From Rhypophila decipiens (Eukaryota; Ascomycota; Sordariomycetes; Sordariales; Naviculisporaceae), in the NCBI GenBank assembly GCA_033297075.1, contig MU858159.1, positions 58,676 through 122,675 of the forward strand: a stretch of DNA of 64,000 nucleotides, read 5' to 3'. The position numbers and the translations under genes are program-made. Below the pieces are notes generated by a model. It saw only the letters and a program-made list of their open reading frames with translations. It was not told the origin of the DNA and searched no databases. Each line of letters starts with the position of its first letter. Within the stretch, counting starts at the first letter, position 1. Positions 21,072 through 34,524 of the stretch are shown here, one piece after another.

Positions 21072-23225
21072 TCATGCAGATGCCCGTTTTCGGGCCCACC
21101 AAGCTCCTACCTCCAGACATTCTCCCCAGCTCGTCCCATTCTCCTTGACCAAGTCATTCATCATCTTTCCCATCCAACCGTCCCATTCGTCCTGACTCTT
21201 CCCGCTCTCTTCTCTGAGCAAATGTTCCAAGCTCTGAATCATCTGCACCACCGTCAGCAGCGCCGTCCTCCGCAGCGCCGCAGCCCCCGGTTCCAGCCCT
21301 TTCCCGGGCGTTATCCCTTCCTTGCCCGACTTGCGCCCCTTCGTCTCGATATAGCTCTTCCCGTCCTTGGTCACGACACCGCCGACGCCTTCCCGCTCCC
21401 AGCGGACCTCGGAAAGCGGCACTGCAAGGCGGCGGTTCCCGACCCCTGTTAGAATCTCGGCTTCCTGCAGGAGGCACGGCCCGACCAGCGTACACGGCAC
21501 GGGCGACAGCGAATGCTTCTCCAGCGCTCTAGATATCCACCCATTATACTCCACCAAAAAGTTATTAAGCGGCCCGCTGAGGGGTGTGTTGGCCGTCATC
21601 AGGTAAGCTCCGAGACTGGCAGCTTGCCGTTGTTCGTCCTCGTCGCTGCTGCTGTCTTCGCTGTCTTCATTGTCTGTGGACGTTGCTGTTCCCGCGGCCG
21701 CCGAAGTCGACGAGGCCGAAGGTTCCGGAACATGGGGCCGAAGCATCCGAAGGGTGTGGTCGCTATCCCAGATCTCAATGGTTCCACCGGGGGAAAGAAT
21801 ACGCAGATACTCATCCATAATAGTTTGTTGCATCAGAGTTACTGTCGCCAGCGACATATCCTTTACCATGACCAGGTCGAACTCTCCGTCCTGGAACGGC
21901 CATGGTAGTTTTCTGAGATCATGTTGTACAAACCGCCATTTCATGTCCTTTTCCGGGCGGTCGTCCCCTGATGTAGTGGAGGATGATGGTGAAGGTCGGT
22001 TATTAGCTGAGCCGGATCCAGATGCAGATGTATTCCCAGACACATTCGCGCCTGGCGCGATGGGTGCAATATCGATGCCCGTAAATGAGATGTTGGTGTG
22101 CTGCCCTTGCTTTTCATAATACTTGTAGCACATCGTGCTCCAGAAGCCAGCCCCACAGCCAACCTCCAGGACACGGGCTGGAGGTTTGTTTGCAAACTCT
22201 GGCGAGCATATTGGCCTCCCAAACAGTTGCATCAATAAAAGCGTTCTCAAGCTCTGTCTGTGCAGTTCTTCCAAGTCGACCGGCAATGGGTATGGTAACG
22301 TGGGGTCCGCGATGTATGTCCGCCCGTTGCGGACAACAAATGGTCGGTTCTGTTGTGCGGCTAACTCGGCGCTGGAGGGCTGCTCGCTTGAGAGCATGGT
22401 ACGACTGCTTACCGTAGTAGCGCCAGAGACGCTCGATATGCTCTCGGCGCGGGGAGCGGCGTTCCCACCTGCTTTCGAGCTCGAACCGGCGTCGGCGAAC
22501 ATGGTGGCATGATGAAGCATTCGTCGGTCGGGCTGGGAAGAAATGGCAGCGGCGGCGGCAGCAAAGTCGCTGGCGATGGTGGAGGCTATGGGGCCAGTTG
22601 CAGAGGCTGGGGTCCGGGCAGAGGAGGGCTCCGAGGCGCTGCCAGCATGCAAGTACTTGAATGAGGTGTCGTGGGTTTCCAGCCGAGGGGTTGCTGGCAG
22701 CTGCTTGTTGTGGAGATAACGGGTCGATGGCGTAGTCATTCGCTCCCGAGTGTCACGTCGAGGGAAGATGCGGTGCTGGTGTTCTGCGGGCGTGGGTGTA
22801 GTTGTACCGTCTGTCGCGCTCGTGGCTGTCACACTGGAGGCAGCATCGGAGTCGCGGTCAGAGGCGTCGGCTGCGTGGGCACTGGCGCTGGCGCTGTCCT
22901 TGCCACCGCGCTTGTTGCGGACGGCTTTGGGGTTCCCGTTCCAGTTGCTTTCGAACACGGGCTGCTGTAGCCACGAGAGCTTCTGTGGGTTGGTCGACGA
23001 GGATGAGGACGACTGGACTTCGGTGCGCGAGCTGCTCGTGGTACTGGCGCTCGAGGTCCTGATGTGGCCAGCAGCACGCGATCGCTTCTTTCCCGATGTG
23101 CTGCCCGACGTCGAGTTGGATCGAGCGGGCCGATTGGAGTTGGAGCTCTGAGTTTGTGTATGCGGCTCGACTTGGTAGGCGGATAAAGGGGCCCTGGCGG
23201 CTGCATATCCCGAGAGAAACTCCAT
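21072..23225 (-). CDS. SAM-dependent methyltransferase with long disordered N-terminus
   Basis: A single uninterrupted frame of 717 residues starting at ATG 23225. Residues 1-300 are low complexity (Ser, Thr, Ala, Asn, Arg) and probably disordered. The class I methyltransferase core begins with a short helical segment (DLEELHRQSLRTLLL), then motif I RVLEVGCGAGFWS near residue 350, an acidic loop (FTGIDIAPIAPG) that should hold the SAM ribose, an inserted Ser/Gly-rich loop, FVQHDLRKLPWPFQDGEFDL (motif II region) and YLRILSPGGTIEIWDSDH (motif III). A second Ser/Asp/Glu-rich insert interrupts the C-terminal half. The layout resembles the UMTA/LaeA-like group of fungal methyltransferases, but substrate specificity cannot be judged. 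It is convergent with the LYR gene. The enzyme class is firm; its target is unknown. Confidence 0.88.
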   Translation of the reverse strand: MEFLSGYAAARAPLSAYQVEPHTQTQSSNSNRPARSNSTSGSTSGKKRSRAAGHIRTSSASTTSSSRTEVQSSSSSSTNPQKLSWLQQPVFESNWNGNPKAVRNKRGGKDSASASAHAADASDRDSDAASSVTATSATDGTTTPTPAEHQHRIFPRRDTRERMTTPSTRYLHNKQLPATPRLETHDTSFKYLHAGSASEPSSARTPASATGPIASTIASDFAAAAAAISSQPDRRMLHHATMFADAGSSSKAGGNAAPRAESISSVSGATTVSSRTMLSSEQPSSAELAAQQNRPFVVRNGRTYIADPTLPYPLPVDLEELHRQSLRTLLLMQLFGRPICSPEFANKPPARVLEVGCGAGFWSTMCYKYYEKQGQHTNISFTGIDIAPIAPGANVSGNTSASGSGSANNRPSPSSSTTSGDDRPEKDMKWRFVQHDLRKLPWPFQDGEFDLVMVKDMSLATVTLMQQTIMDEYLRILSPGGTIEIWDSDHTLRMLRPHVPEPSASSTSAAAGTATSTDNEDSEDSSSDEDEQRQAASLGAYLMTANTPLSGPLNNFLVEYNGWISRALEKHSLSPVPCTLVGPCLLQEAEILTGVGNRRLAVPLSEVRWEREGVGGVVTKDGKSYIETKGRKSGKEGITPGKGLEPGAAALRRTALLTVVQMIQSLEHLLREESGKSQDEWDGWMGKMMNDLVKENGTSWGECLEVGAWWARKRASA

Positions 23226-26200
23226 TCTGGCGGGTTCCTCACTTCTTTAGGGAGGCTCTTGAATGGATCCGGGTCTTCAGGGGCTTGCCGGGATTGGGGG
23301 TCCTTGGGGGGGGTTAAAAGTGCAGCCCAGGCAGGTGGTGGTGCAGTTTACCAGTTCGAGGCGCCCCGCCGGGAAGGCGCACTTCGGTGGGTTCGGTTCA
23401 GATTCGCTTGTGTCACCCGCTGCAGCCCGCAAACTGCTGCAACTCCAAACATGGACTGCACAAACTTTCGATGCAATAAAGAAAGAAGCGACCGCTGATG
23501 AGAGGTTGCTGACACTGCTGACAGCAGGTCGACCCTGTAACAGCCTGTCAAGGACCTCCTCCTAATGGTAGCAACAGGGCGCGAGTTTGCTTTGTTTGTC
23601 CCCCTGGCAATCCTCTTCCACTCTCCTGATGCGGTGTGCTTGGCCCTGAATCAATCTTGTGGCCACAAAACTTCCCCTCCATCCATTCATAACACACCGT
23701 CTCCTCTGAAGAAGCCTTCGGGTCTCTTTCCTTTTTTTTTATTCTGTCGTTTCTTTTTCCCCTTTCCTGGTTCTCGTATTCGTTTGATTCCAGCGGTATG
23801 GATTCGTTTTGACAGAGAGCCGGATCAGCACGTCTGCCCGGTTTCTAGAAGCCGTTCGAGATCTTGGCCGTTTCGTGCCCTTGCATATCATGTGCCATTC
23901 GGCTTGTTGAGGGGCCCCCAAACTGAGACGACCGACGACCTGTTTCGCGGGCTCAGGATGTCTTGGATCTCTTCCGCCCCTCCCGCTGTCTCGGTGTTTC
24001 CTGGAATGGGACTGTTGAAGAAACACGGCAAATTGTTATCCTGCTGATCTTTTCCCCTTCGCCCGACGATGTCTGAACGGAATGGAGAGGTCTTTTTTTT
24101 CTCGTTGTCCGTGACGGGAGCTGGCTGATACAAGGAAAGCCGGGCCTGGTGATCGATCTCTCTTGTAGTGTCTGTCAGGATATCTTAAGAGACTGTCCCT
24201 TGACGTCCGCGCCGGAGTAGATTGTGGCCAGTTATGGTTGGCATGGCTTGTTCTTATTTGGTTGGTGATTCTGTTGTGACTTTGACCTCGTTGGTTGAAG
24301 ATTCGAACAATACATGTGTCCAGAGGAGACGGTTGCGATTGGGGACTGGGACGCACCCACCGCCAGGATACGGGAAATAAGGTCGCGCGTTTACAGGGGA
24401 GTGATGAGATGCGAAATGGTTGTAGAGAGGGCGGGGGGGAGCAGAGGGCGACTTTGAATGAGCGAGAAGGCTTTGAGAGAAAGCGTTCACAAGTCGCGAG
24501 GGGCAACAAGGATGTCAGTCACAGCAGTCTCACGAATACGGATGGATATCAGAGACAGGGACAGACACAATCGAGCGGAAACTGGAGGCCATGGAGACGG
24601 GCAGGCTTCCGGGTATTAAATGATAAACCATTTCTTCGCTGCGGCGGCCCGGCCCCGATCAAAGTATACTAGTCACGGGCACGCATGATTGCGTGCATCA
24701 AATCGATTCCTGGTCTGCCACTCGCGCCTCTCACAGTCGACTTCTCTCACCTTTGCTTCCGATTTTAAGACCTCAATCTGGCCGACTGGGTGTCTGGGTG
24801 TGGGTGGGAAAGCAAGCAAAGCCGAAAGGTGGAGTACGGACAAGACAAAATTGGAAAAGCTGGTCTCCGTAGGCCTGTTGTCAAGTTCCCCGCACTCCTT
24901 CCGCCGTCATGGATTGGCTGGGCCGACACTGGGTCAAGAGCACCAAGCCTGGGTTCGTGGAGTCTTTTGGCCAGAACGCTTGCCAGCACTTGCCCGTCAT
25001 TGGCCGAGACGGCCCTCTACGTTCCTGATATGGATGGATGGAGGGCAGGAGATGGCCGACCAGAAGTTCCGCAGATGATGTTGTCACCCTCAAAGCTTTG
25101 CTGAGAGAGTAAAATGTAAGAAGCTGGCGGGCTGCTGCCACAGCCCGCCACCATCCGCGACTCTACACCCACCGGTCCACGGTTTTGAGAAGCTGATAAC
25201 CAAACATTCCTCGAGCGTGCCACTTGCCCGCCTTGAATCATCTCAGATGAGTACCAAAAAGGGAAAGTTGTCCGCCACAATGCTTGTGTGTTTGATATGT
25301 GTGTGGCAGGGCGCTGGTGGTAGTGCTCGAGCGCCTGCATACATGGCTGCAGAGGGAGGGGGAATGCCGAAGACGTGCCCGATAACAATAAAACTCCGGA
25401 AGAGGAGGGGAATTCAGTGAACCAACACTCGTTTGTTCCGCCTTTGAAGGCCTCGTTGGAGGTTGTGAACCACCTTGCCAAGCTCAGTCTTCAAGGTGGA
25501 AAGGCTACCGGTAGGCCATCAATTGAGGCTGAAATCACCTCCCGTTCATCTTCTCGTTGGCGCCAGGCCGCTACGGAGAAACCTTTTGTCTGCTCGTCTG
25601 GCTTACGCGGACTGCTATCTTCACCTACTTTGTGTGTTAATGCATTGCCATGGCACAATAATCGCTACATAGTTGCGGGCGGAAACTCAACTCCCCTACT
25701 ATGTTTAAATTGGGATTATCTTCAAGGCAATCCTGTCGCTGTCCTCTTATAACCCCAGTCACGGTGTGGCTGTAGTCGACGTGTACCGTAACGGGTCACT
25801 CCATGTCGGCTTAGTCAACCTTTTTATATCAGTATACACTTCCCAACAGGACTAACGGGCTCGAGGTCGGCGACGTTTGCTGGGTAGTCATCCATCCGTA
25901 TGCGACGTTACTACGGATATCCGTATACCTCCCTACCTAGGTAGGTCTGAAGGGGAAGTTGCCAATGTTAGAGGCTACAGTATATAGCCTCGAGGTCCTA
26001 CCCATGTGCCCCGTAGACCATCTGGTTCCCGGTTGACGATGAGGAGGGCTTCTGTTACTCTCAACGCCGTTCAGAGCCTTGTCTTGGGTGTTGGATGGCA
26101 TATCAGGCCAGTCCAAGTCGGCTTCTGGATGAATGGTAAAACTGGTTGAGTATACGCAATCCCCGAATAAGCGACCTGTCACTGACCAACCTCTCCAAAA

Positions 26201-27848
26201 CAGTGTTGGTTTATCAGGCACTTGTCTTTCTTCGCGAATGGTGCGAAAATTATTGGATAGTACTGGTCTTCTGCCAACTTGGACACGTCGGTGGTCACTG
26301 GCGCTTTGTGAATGAGGTTACTTGTCGTGCCCACACCAGCTGATAACGACTGAGAACTACTACCGCCGACCGATAATGGATGGAGGGGCTTTCGTTTCAC
26401 CAATTGTGCAGTGCTGAAACCTGCTTCCGAACCTGGCTGTCGAGGTGTCTGGAAGCTCCATTCCTGCTGTTTCCTGTTCTGGTCAGCGCCAGAGCCGCTT
26501 TTGATCCAGATTTGTTTGTAACCTGGAGTCATTTTCTTCTGCCCCTCCTTTATCTTGAGAACACAAACTCTGACATGGGTGCCGGCTCGCTGCTTGCGGT
26601 TTCAATGTACGGACGTCGGGGGAAGAGTCGCTCTGCACAATCTTGGCCATCGCATTGTTTCAGCCCCCCAGATGCTGCGCTGGCAGTGGACTCGATGTAT
26701 GAGTTCTAGTATTCTTATTCTCATCAAGGCAACTCTGAAGGGCTGAAGCACAAGTGGGCACTGTGACACTGTAGTGTGTACGGAGTACAGCTGACGGGTG
26801 TACCGTGTATCCTTACGTAACTGTTACTGGGTGGGGCCTGGCGGTTAGTCGCGCTTTGATCACGTGACATCCACAATAATTAGGTAAGCAGCCGAACTCG
26901 CCTCGCGTTCCTGCTTGCTGCTTGCTATCTCTGCATTTGGGTTCGCATTGTAACAGGCCAGAGGCCACAATCAGACGAAGATGCTTTGGACAATCTGACC
27001 GACGGCGTTCGACGCAAACCCATATCATTCACTCGAGTATACATTGAATTGCCACCATAGTATCAGCCAGCGACGTTGTGCGCATTCTTTACGTCGGTAC
27101 GTACGGTCTGGCTTGTTGTCCCGCCCTCGCTGCATCGCCAGATGAAAAACCTCCACCATCCGCCAACCCCCTCCTAGCGGACCAAGCCCAAAAACCACAA
27201 CCGCCTAGCGCTGTTGCTCCCTACACAACCTCTCATCTCGAAGTTCGATCCCTCTCGTCTCGTCTCCATCCACGCTTCACCAGACAGCCACTCGAAACCC
27301 ACTCCATCTCACTCGCATTGGCCAGCTCTGGGCACCGAGCCACCGCACGCGTCAGGAGACTTGTGACTAACGTCTATCTTCTCTTCTGTTTAGGCTTGTA
27401 ACTCCAACGAAAGAAGAAAAAAAAGATAAAAACCGAAACGAGCTTTTCGCCCAAGTCAACGCCTGTGTGCCTCAGCTATTCCTACCACCGAATCTCAAAA
27501 CTTTGGTTTACGTGTCTCCGATTCAACCGCCGGACTGTCTCCTTGTCGGCCTTGCTCTCCGGACCGCACACAGTCTCGCAACGTACTGCTTTCCCCTTCG
27601 CGACAATCCGACAATCCGATCCAGCCTCTTGCCGTTGGATGGCACCTTGATTTGCTTCCATCCCCTTCCTTTCACGGCACACGCTCAGCAAATTGCATCC
27701 ATGCCCGACCAGGATCCTGTTGAGCCTCATGCAAACCTTGGTGCTTCCGATTCTCTGCTTGCCTTCTCCCGTTTTTCGCGCTCGACCATCCGCAGCCCGG
27801 CCGCCGGATCCACGATAAATTCTCGCCTTCCCATACCATCAGCTATAG
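23226..27848. other. long intergenic region between the methyltransferase and CCR4 genes
   Basis: 4.6 kb with no supported gene. Open frames up to about 160 codons occur on both strands without domain patterns. The TACCTAGGTA palindrome found widely in Sordariomycete intergenic DNA occurs near 25935. 27100-27848 is C/T-rich on the plus strand and is probably the CCR4 promoter and leader, with short upstream open frames (for example 27467-27916 in another frame). Confidence 0.45.
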
Positions 27849-30233
27849 ATGGCAGATGGTCAGCGGTACTTGCTGCCGACTTTCTCGAACCCGCTAGCTT
27901 CGCAGTACAGTTCTAGCAGCTTAATCACCAACGACCTGCTTGTCAAATCACTGCTCAACCAGCTGGCACCGGAACAGCCATCTCCATCCAAAGCGCCAAC
28001 TCTGGCCCCTGCGAATCAAACCCTTCGAGGCATGTTTCCGCAAAACCACCAGCAGGGACACAACTCCCGTATCACTGGCGCCCCAGGACGGCAGAACCCG
28101 ATGCAAAACTACTTTCCCCAGCAAGTCCCACATCTGCACCAACAAGTGTCTCAGCACCATCAACTCCAACAACAGGAACATTCGGGTCATGGCGCTGCGG
28201 CAAACATGATGGGCCATTCGCCCTACTCCGGTGGAGTTATGGCCAACGCCAGTCCTTTCTCTGGTAACAACATGCAGGTTGCGCAGCACGGTGCGACTGC
28301 CAGAGGTGGACAAGCCCAGCAACTCCCCGAGCATTGGATGGAGCAATTGCGACTGCACAAGGAGTCAGAGCGAGCGCATTCCATGATGACCGAGAACATG
28401 CAGCCTCACTACTACGCGCGACTCAAGGCATCAGAAAATAGAGGAATAGGGGGGCCAGCAATCAGTTCTGGGGGTTCGGGTCCAGCGGCTGATGGTGAGG
28501 AGGACAGGAGACGGCCTTACCAGGTCATCAACCCCAACAAGCGACAGGACTGGCACAACTTGGATATGACTGGTCAGGGCATTCGCACTCTCTCGCCGGC
28601 TCTTTTCATGTACGAGTTTCTGCAGGAGCTGTATTTGGGCTCCAATCAGTTGACTTTCCTCCCTCCCGCCATTGGGAAGCTACGGCGTCTGAGGCTGCTA
28701 GAGGCGTCGAATAATCAAATATCCGAGCTCCCCCCTGAGATTGGAATGTGCACCGACCTCAAGACTCTTCTTGTCTTCAACAACCGGATCACGAGTTTAC
28801 CGACCGAATTGGGGTTCCTCTACCACTTGGAAATGCTAGGGATAGAGGGCAACCCTTTGAACCCTGGAATCAAGCAAGAACTTATGGAACGTGGGACCAA
28901 GAGCTTGGTCAGCAAACTACTAGAACAGGCGCCAAGTAAGTGATTGTGCCAACTTGTGTCTTACCACTCCGCATCCTTGCTAACCATTTCTACAGTATCT
29001 AATGCCCCGGCTCATCGCGAACACATCGTCTTGAACCACCACGCTTCCTCGAATCTTGAACATGTCAAGGTGCTCACATGGAATATCCTGTGTGAAAAGT
29101 TCGCGACCCCACAAACCTATGGCTATACTCCTCCACGAGCTCTCAAATGGGAGTACCGGAAAATGGAGATCCTCAAGGAAATTCGCGAAAAAGACGCGGA
29201 TATCCTATGTCTCCAGGAGATTGCCGGCGACGCGTTCAATGATTTCTTCAGCCCCCATTTGGCCCAAGAAGACTACCGTGGCATTCTCTTCCAACGACCC
29301 AAGGCGAAGACGATGAGACCCGCCGAGGCCCTTAGTGTGGACGGGTGCGCGGTCTTCTACAAAAATACCAAGTGGCACTTGATTGACAAACAGCTGGTGG
29401 ACTATGCCAATATTGCCATCAACCGTCCGGATATGAAGAAAACCCACGACGTATTTAATCGGGTGATGCTCAAGGACAACGTCGGCCTCATCTGCTTCTT
29501 TGAGAGCAGAGTGACTGGGGCTCGCATGATTGTCGCGAACACGCATTTGGCCTGGGAGCCCCATCTGGCGGATGTCAAGTTGGTGCAAACCGGTATCCTC
29601 ATGGACCAGCTTGCCATGCACGCCGACAAGTTTGTGCGCTGGAAACCGCTTACCGAAAAGGATAAGAAGGTGTATCAGGGCCCGAAATCTGGTGACGAGG
29701 ACGAAGACGGGAGTCAGGCGCCCGTACCATTTGTGCCATCGCAAGAGTATCGCAACATAACCGAAATTCCCCTAATTGTATGCGGTGATTACAACTCGAC
29801 AATAGACAGCAGCGTGTACGACCTGCTGCAGAAGGGACGAGTCCCCCCTGACCATAGCGACTTTGGCGAACACACTTACGGCAACTTCACTAAGAATGGA
29901 ATTGAGCACCCTTTCAATATGAGGTCTGCGTACTACCATCTTGCGGGATCACCTCATGAGCTGGCATTCACCAACTACACTCCTGGCTTCCAGGGAGTCA
30001 TCGATTATATTTGGTACTCTACCAATACCCTCGAAGTGGTCTCGTTGCTGGGCCCGCCGGACCAAGAACACCTGAGGCGTGTTCCTGGTTTCCCCAACTA
30101 CCACTTCCCTGCTGATCACATACAGCTCGTTGCTGAGTTTGTAATCAAGGCGCGCAAGGAGAAAAAGATGGTGACGGAGCCGGATTTTGGATCTAGCAGC
30201 AAAGAGCGAAGAAGTGAGAGAGGGAAGGAATAG
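27849..30233 (+). CDS. ccr4: CCR4, catalytic deadenylase of the CCR4-NOT complex
   Basis: Exons 27849..28935 and 28996..30233 join across a 60-nt intron (GTAAGT...ACAG) to encode 774 residues. CCR4 shortens mRNA poly(A) tails in the cytoplasmic CCR4-NOT complex. Residues 1-230 are Gln/His/Asn-rich and probably disordered. Residues about 234-350 hold leucine-rich repeats (LQELYLGSNQLTFLPPAIG, LRLLEASNNQISELPPEIG, and two more), which contact CAF1. Residues about 383-760 form the Mg-dependent endonuclease/exonuclease/phosphatase domain: VLTWNILCEKFAT, the catalytic Glu in LCLQEIAGD, CGDYNS with Asp and Asn, and the C-terminal His in PADHIQLVAEF. All catalytic residues are present. The start ATG at 27849 opens MADGQRYLLP, a plausible start, though an upstream exon cannot be excluded. 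Identification is firm. Confidence 0.96.
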
Positions 30234-33200
30234 ACGCTGTCACAAAATATATGACCTGCTTTCTCTTGCAATTCAAACCACAGCGATTCATGAGCCATTC
30301 TAAAGCAGCGGCTTGGTTGAAACGTCAGATTTCTTTTGTCCAGTTTTGTTTTATCTCCTTCTTGCGTCTCATTTTTGTCATGTTCATTCTATCTGCACGG
30401 GTGTGTTTCTTGATTGGGAGGCGGCGGCAACGAAAGGTGTTTCTGGATCTGGATGCTCTAACTAGTCCCTCGCTTTGAACTACAGCTTTTCCTCTCTCTC
30501 ACTCTTTCCCCTCCTGCTTCTCTGTTTGCTGTCTCGTCTTGCTCATCTCTTCGGTCTTTTGTGTCTTTATCCACCTCGTGCTGTCCATTTCATCTCGTCA
30601 CTTGTCTCTCCTGTCGCGTGACCTGTCGCGTGACCTGGTGGTGCCGGTCCTTGGTTTACGCTAACTTGCTTCCACGGCCTGTTTCCATACAATTCTTGCA
30701 CGAGGACGATGTTGCATGAGATGATGGCTTGATTTGTATACCGAGATGGAGTACAAAGAAGTAGGGAAAAGGTTCATCTGAAAGAGTGGGAGTTGAGAGA
30801 GATCAATAAAGCTTGTTTGGATTAATATTTATGCTTTTCATTTTTGGGATGATTGTCCTTTGTTGTTTCTTCTCCCGTGTCCTCTTCTTTTTTTGCTTTC
30901 CGGATGAAATCTCTTGGTATATATATATCATCTCATTTTTGGGACTTAGTTTTCTGCGCGTTGATTTGACTGGGAGGATTGTTTTCCTTCACCTCTTTAT
31001 TTAGATGGGTACCTTGGTAGATGGGACTTGGGGAGGTCTGTTCGGTCGGTCTTGCTGGGTTTGGCTTGGTTGGGACTTTCCGGTCTTCGGGATGATTTGG
31101 TCTGGGTATGTTATGTACGTCTCAATGTCTGTACCTTATTGTCTGTACATGTGTGTGTACCTACTGCCCTACCTTGGGTATATACGTCTTTGGTTATGAG
31201 CTTACGTCTGCGTATAGAGGGTACAGTTATGGGATGATGATTTGCTCTGGGCTGGTTGGTGTTGGATGAAGGGGAGGAGGGATTCTCAAGATGACTGGTT
31301 GGTTATTGGACGTATAACATGTTGTTCTGTGTTTATTCCGTCGTTTTCCAACCGGTTGGATTTCAAGTTATCGGTTTGGCTGGGTCGGGTGTCGTCGTTG
31401 TCGTTATTGGGTGTTGATGAAGATAGTTTACCCCATCTTGCTGTACGAATATGAGATATACTTTTTGTTGTTCAAACCTCGCTCCCTCGGTGTTGCTGTA
31501 CCACCGGGACGATAATAATGTGTAACATATGCCGTCTTGCACCCACCCGATGAGTGGGATCACTCTATCGGTGTGAGGATGCAGTGGTTTGTTCCATGGA
31601 AGCCAGAAACTGTTCTATATCTCAGGCATGTTTCACTCAATGAGATGGCTAGTTTACCCTTTGAGGAAGGTGCTGTATCATAACCTACAAGAATGCTGTT
31701 ACGGATGAAGTTATTTCCCCGGTGTTTTCCCGCTCCCCGTCGGGGCAGAGATGGGATCGACAGAGAGAGAGAAATTCTGTACTAAGCGGCATTGACACCG
31801 CCTTGGCTCGATATTCTTGCCAGAAACTCATCCCGCCCTTCCAACTCATTTTCTCACCGCCAACGCCGCCGCCACTCTCGATAAACTCATCTCCAATCTG
31901 ATTGGAACGGGTAAATTACACAGCATGTTTCTTTGCTGAGTGAGAACAACCGTGGGTTGTTGTTTTAGTGTTGGACGTGCAGTACCATTCTGTGTTAGTC
32001 ACGCGCCATTGTTATTGGTCTTGTTTCATTGATATAGGGCAGGGTTTTGGTTTGAGTGACATGAGGTTCCAACTTCCAAGCTTGGCCGCCGCTGTTCTCT
32101 CTCGTTAATATCCATATCTCAAGTCTAGATTCTCATGATAGCTTTATGTTCTCTGATATCTTGGGCCTTATCAGTGGTCATCTCCAATGTTGGACGGCAA
32201 CGGTGGTTAACCTGCCGACGAGAGAATGGAAAATAGCGATTCACTCTTGAGGCCAAGTTTAGTATATCAACTCAAGGAAGGGTCTGCTGTACGCCAAGTC
32301 GAGGACGATTTGCCATGATATGATAGGGACCCCTAAAGCCCTAAGCCGGGGACTCGGAGTCATCATGCGGCCCTGTTCGGCTTGCCTCTTTTTATCACAC
32401 GAACATGGCGATAATCATGGATGATGCGCTGGAGGTGCGTCATTGCTGCAAGCTCTGAGTGGATGGATGGTAATATAAAAATGAATGTGTGGCATCGACA
32501 CAGGGAGAGAATGAGGCGGAGAACAGTCTTTTTTTAAAGTCATGAGGTTATAACAAGCCAGTCCCTCGTGCAGCTTCGGTCCCCAGATCCAGCCAATGGA
32601 GGAGGCCGAACGTGGCTCAAATGCCGAAGTTTAAGAGATCAGCCTGCTTTACCGCTAGATGCTTAGCGTTTTTATATCGTGGAGGTGGGGGTTACGGTTA
32701 CGGTTACAATCGTTGCATGATTCGATCCTTTTTCTTGAGTTCGATGCTAGAACTAGTAGTCCTTTGGGTTTCCCCGCCAAATTCACGACCCTTGAGCTTG
32801 TTGATGTGTCTTGAGTGTGTATGTTGTCCAGTGTGGTGAAGGAGGCAAACGCATTCGACTCCGAGTTATATTGTTGTGGCACGGAAAGAATTCCACTACG
32901 CCAGCCGGTATCCGTATCACGCATCGTATCGTAGCCGACTGGAATCACACAGGCAACTTCATCTCTGATCAACTCGGGAGAGCGTACACGTGCTGGTACT
33001 GTAAACCAGAGCCCCTGAGTGCCGACACCAATGGCCGACTAATCCCATGGCCTGGCACGCCTGGGCCTCCTCTGGTTGCCTCTCCATATCAAGGCAATGC
33101 ATGTAGTGGTGATCGACATTCCAAATCGGAATCTAACTGGCTTTCCTGCATGCATCTGCAGTACCCGTCCAATGCTCCTCTGATAAATGACCTCTCGTCC

Positions 33201-34524
33201 CTCATATCCCTACCAAGACGAAAAGGCGAAGAACCTGGAAGTTTTTATGTTGGTCAACCAGGAATCAAGTTCAAGTTTCCCCGCACTCAAACGTCTCCTT
33301 CCCTTGGTATTCTGATGACGATCCAACGCGCGATACAGCGAGAACTAGAGAGTATATCTCGATACCGGTAGAGGGTGTGAGTTGTCTTGTACTGTAGCTC
33401 CTGCCCGATCCCGTGGTGACCTTCTAGGGATCGGAGTCAGCATCCGTTATGTAGTCAGCTTATGTCTCATTTGCCCACGACATTCACATTGCACCTTCCT
33501 GCTCCGACCGTTCTGGAAGATCATGCTGAATACCTTTCTAACGGTAGTGAAGGAATGACAGCACCAGTGGAGAATCGGAAGAACCTGTGCGAACATGCGC
33601 ATATCAGTTGGCCGAATCGCAATACGGCCACTGTAACATGCTTGACTCGGGTCCATGGCAGAACTCATGAGTCCCATCATTTGGTTCCCGTCATGTTCAG
33701 CCCGGAGTTGGTCCAAGCCACAATAACCCATCTTTGCAATACTGTCTCAAGGAAAAGGACTCGTCCGTCTTGTGCCATTCATACAGACGGGCTCGGAATC
33801 TTGATATGAGCGGAAGGACATCTGATCTTGAAAGTTTCCGGTGTATGTATCCGTACCTTGCAGTTGCATGTTCAGACCGACAAGGCCTTCCACACCTCGG
33901 ATGGGTTATGGTGTGTAATTTCAAACACCGGCCGGGGTGAAACTGCTGTTATATGCGGCGTTGTGGCACTGGTTACTGGCAAACCCCCTGTCAGCACAGT
34001 ATCAATGGATCCTCCCAAGGACCCGCTGTTGGCGGGCCTTCCATTCATTTTGGCCGCTGGGGCCGCTGGGGCCGCTGGGGCCGCTGGCTACTGGGCACTG
34101 GGCTAGCACTGTACGGTAGCACGACTGGTACTTCGTACATACATTACAGAGCAGGCGTCTCCCACTCTGGAAAACCTTCACCTCCAAATCCAAAAATCCG
34201 CTTTCACGTTTTGGACCTGCTTCTTGACAACCTCACCACAACATTGCCCGGAAAACGCCATCGACGCCAAAATCCCCAGCGTCCCGCATATAAACTTCTG
34301 GGTCCCCAGAATCCATAACGCATGACTTACCCGCCATACTATCAACATTCCCGACGTGATTTCAAGCTGGCTGCTGCAAGCCAAAGGTAGCGGTCCAGCT
34401 TTGTGTGACTGGGCGGATTTGGAGGATAGAGTTGGGCGAAGCCGGGCTGCATCAGCAAACCTTCTCGACTACTCCACCGGTGCTGGGCTGGCTCGGAACT
34501 CGATTCTGGGTCAGCATCGAGCGT
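30234..34524. other. intergenic region between CCR4 and AcrB genes
   Basis: 4.3 kb without a supported gene. The first 1.2 kb is T-rich and contains the CCR4 3' UTR, including a tandem CTGTCGCGTGAC pair near 30610. GGTTAC is repeated three times near 32695. A 186-codon open frame (32811-33371, +) has no family pattern. A 9-bp minisatellite at 34052-34087 is listed separately; the last few hundred bases are the probable AcrB promoter. Confidence 0.45.
34052..34087. repeat. 9-bp minisatellite, four units
   Basis: GGCCGCTGG is repeated four times without interruption over 36 bp. It lies in non-coding DNA about 440 bp upstream of the AcrB start. Confidence 0.95.

Noticed and set aside
32811..33371. 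186-codon plus-strand open frame
   Set aside because: No recognisable motif, signal peptide or homologous look; a likely chance frame.
34405..34524. In-frame upstream extension of the AcrB reading frame
   Set aside because: The extra 40 residues begin before the family-like MPRASNSAKRQQ start and look like translated leader.
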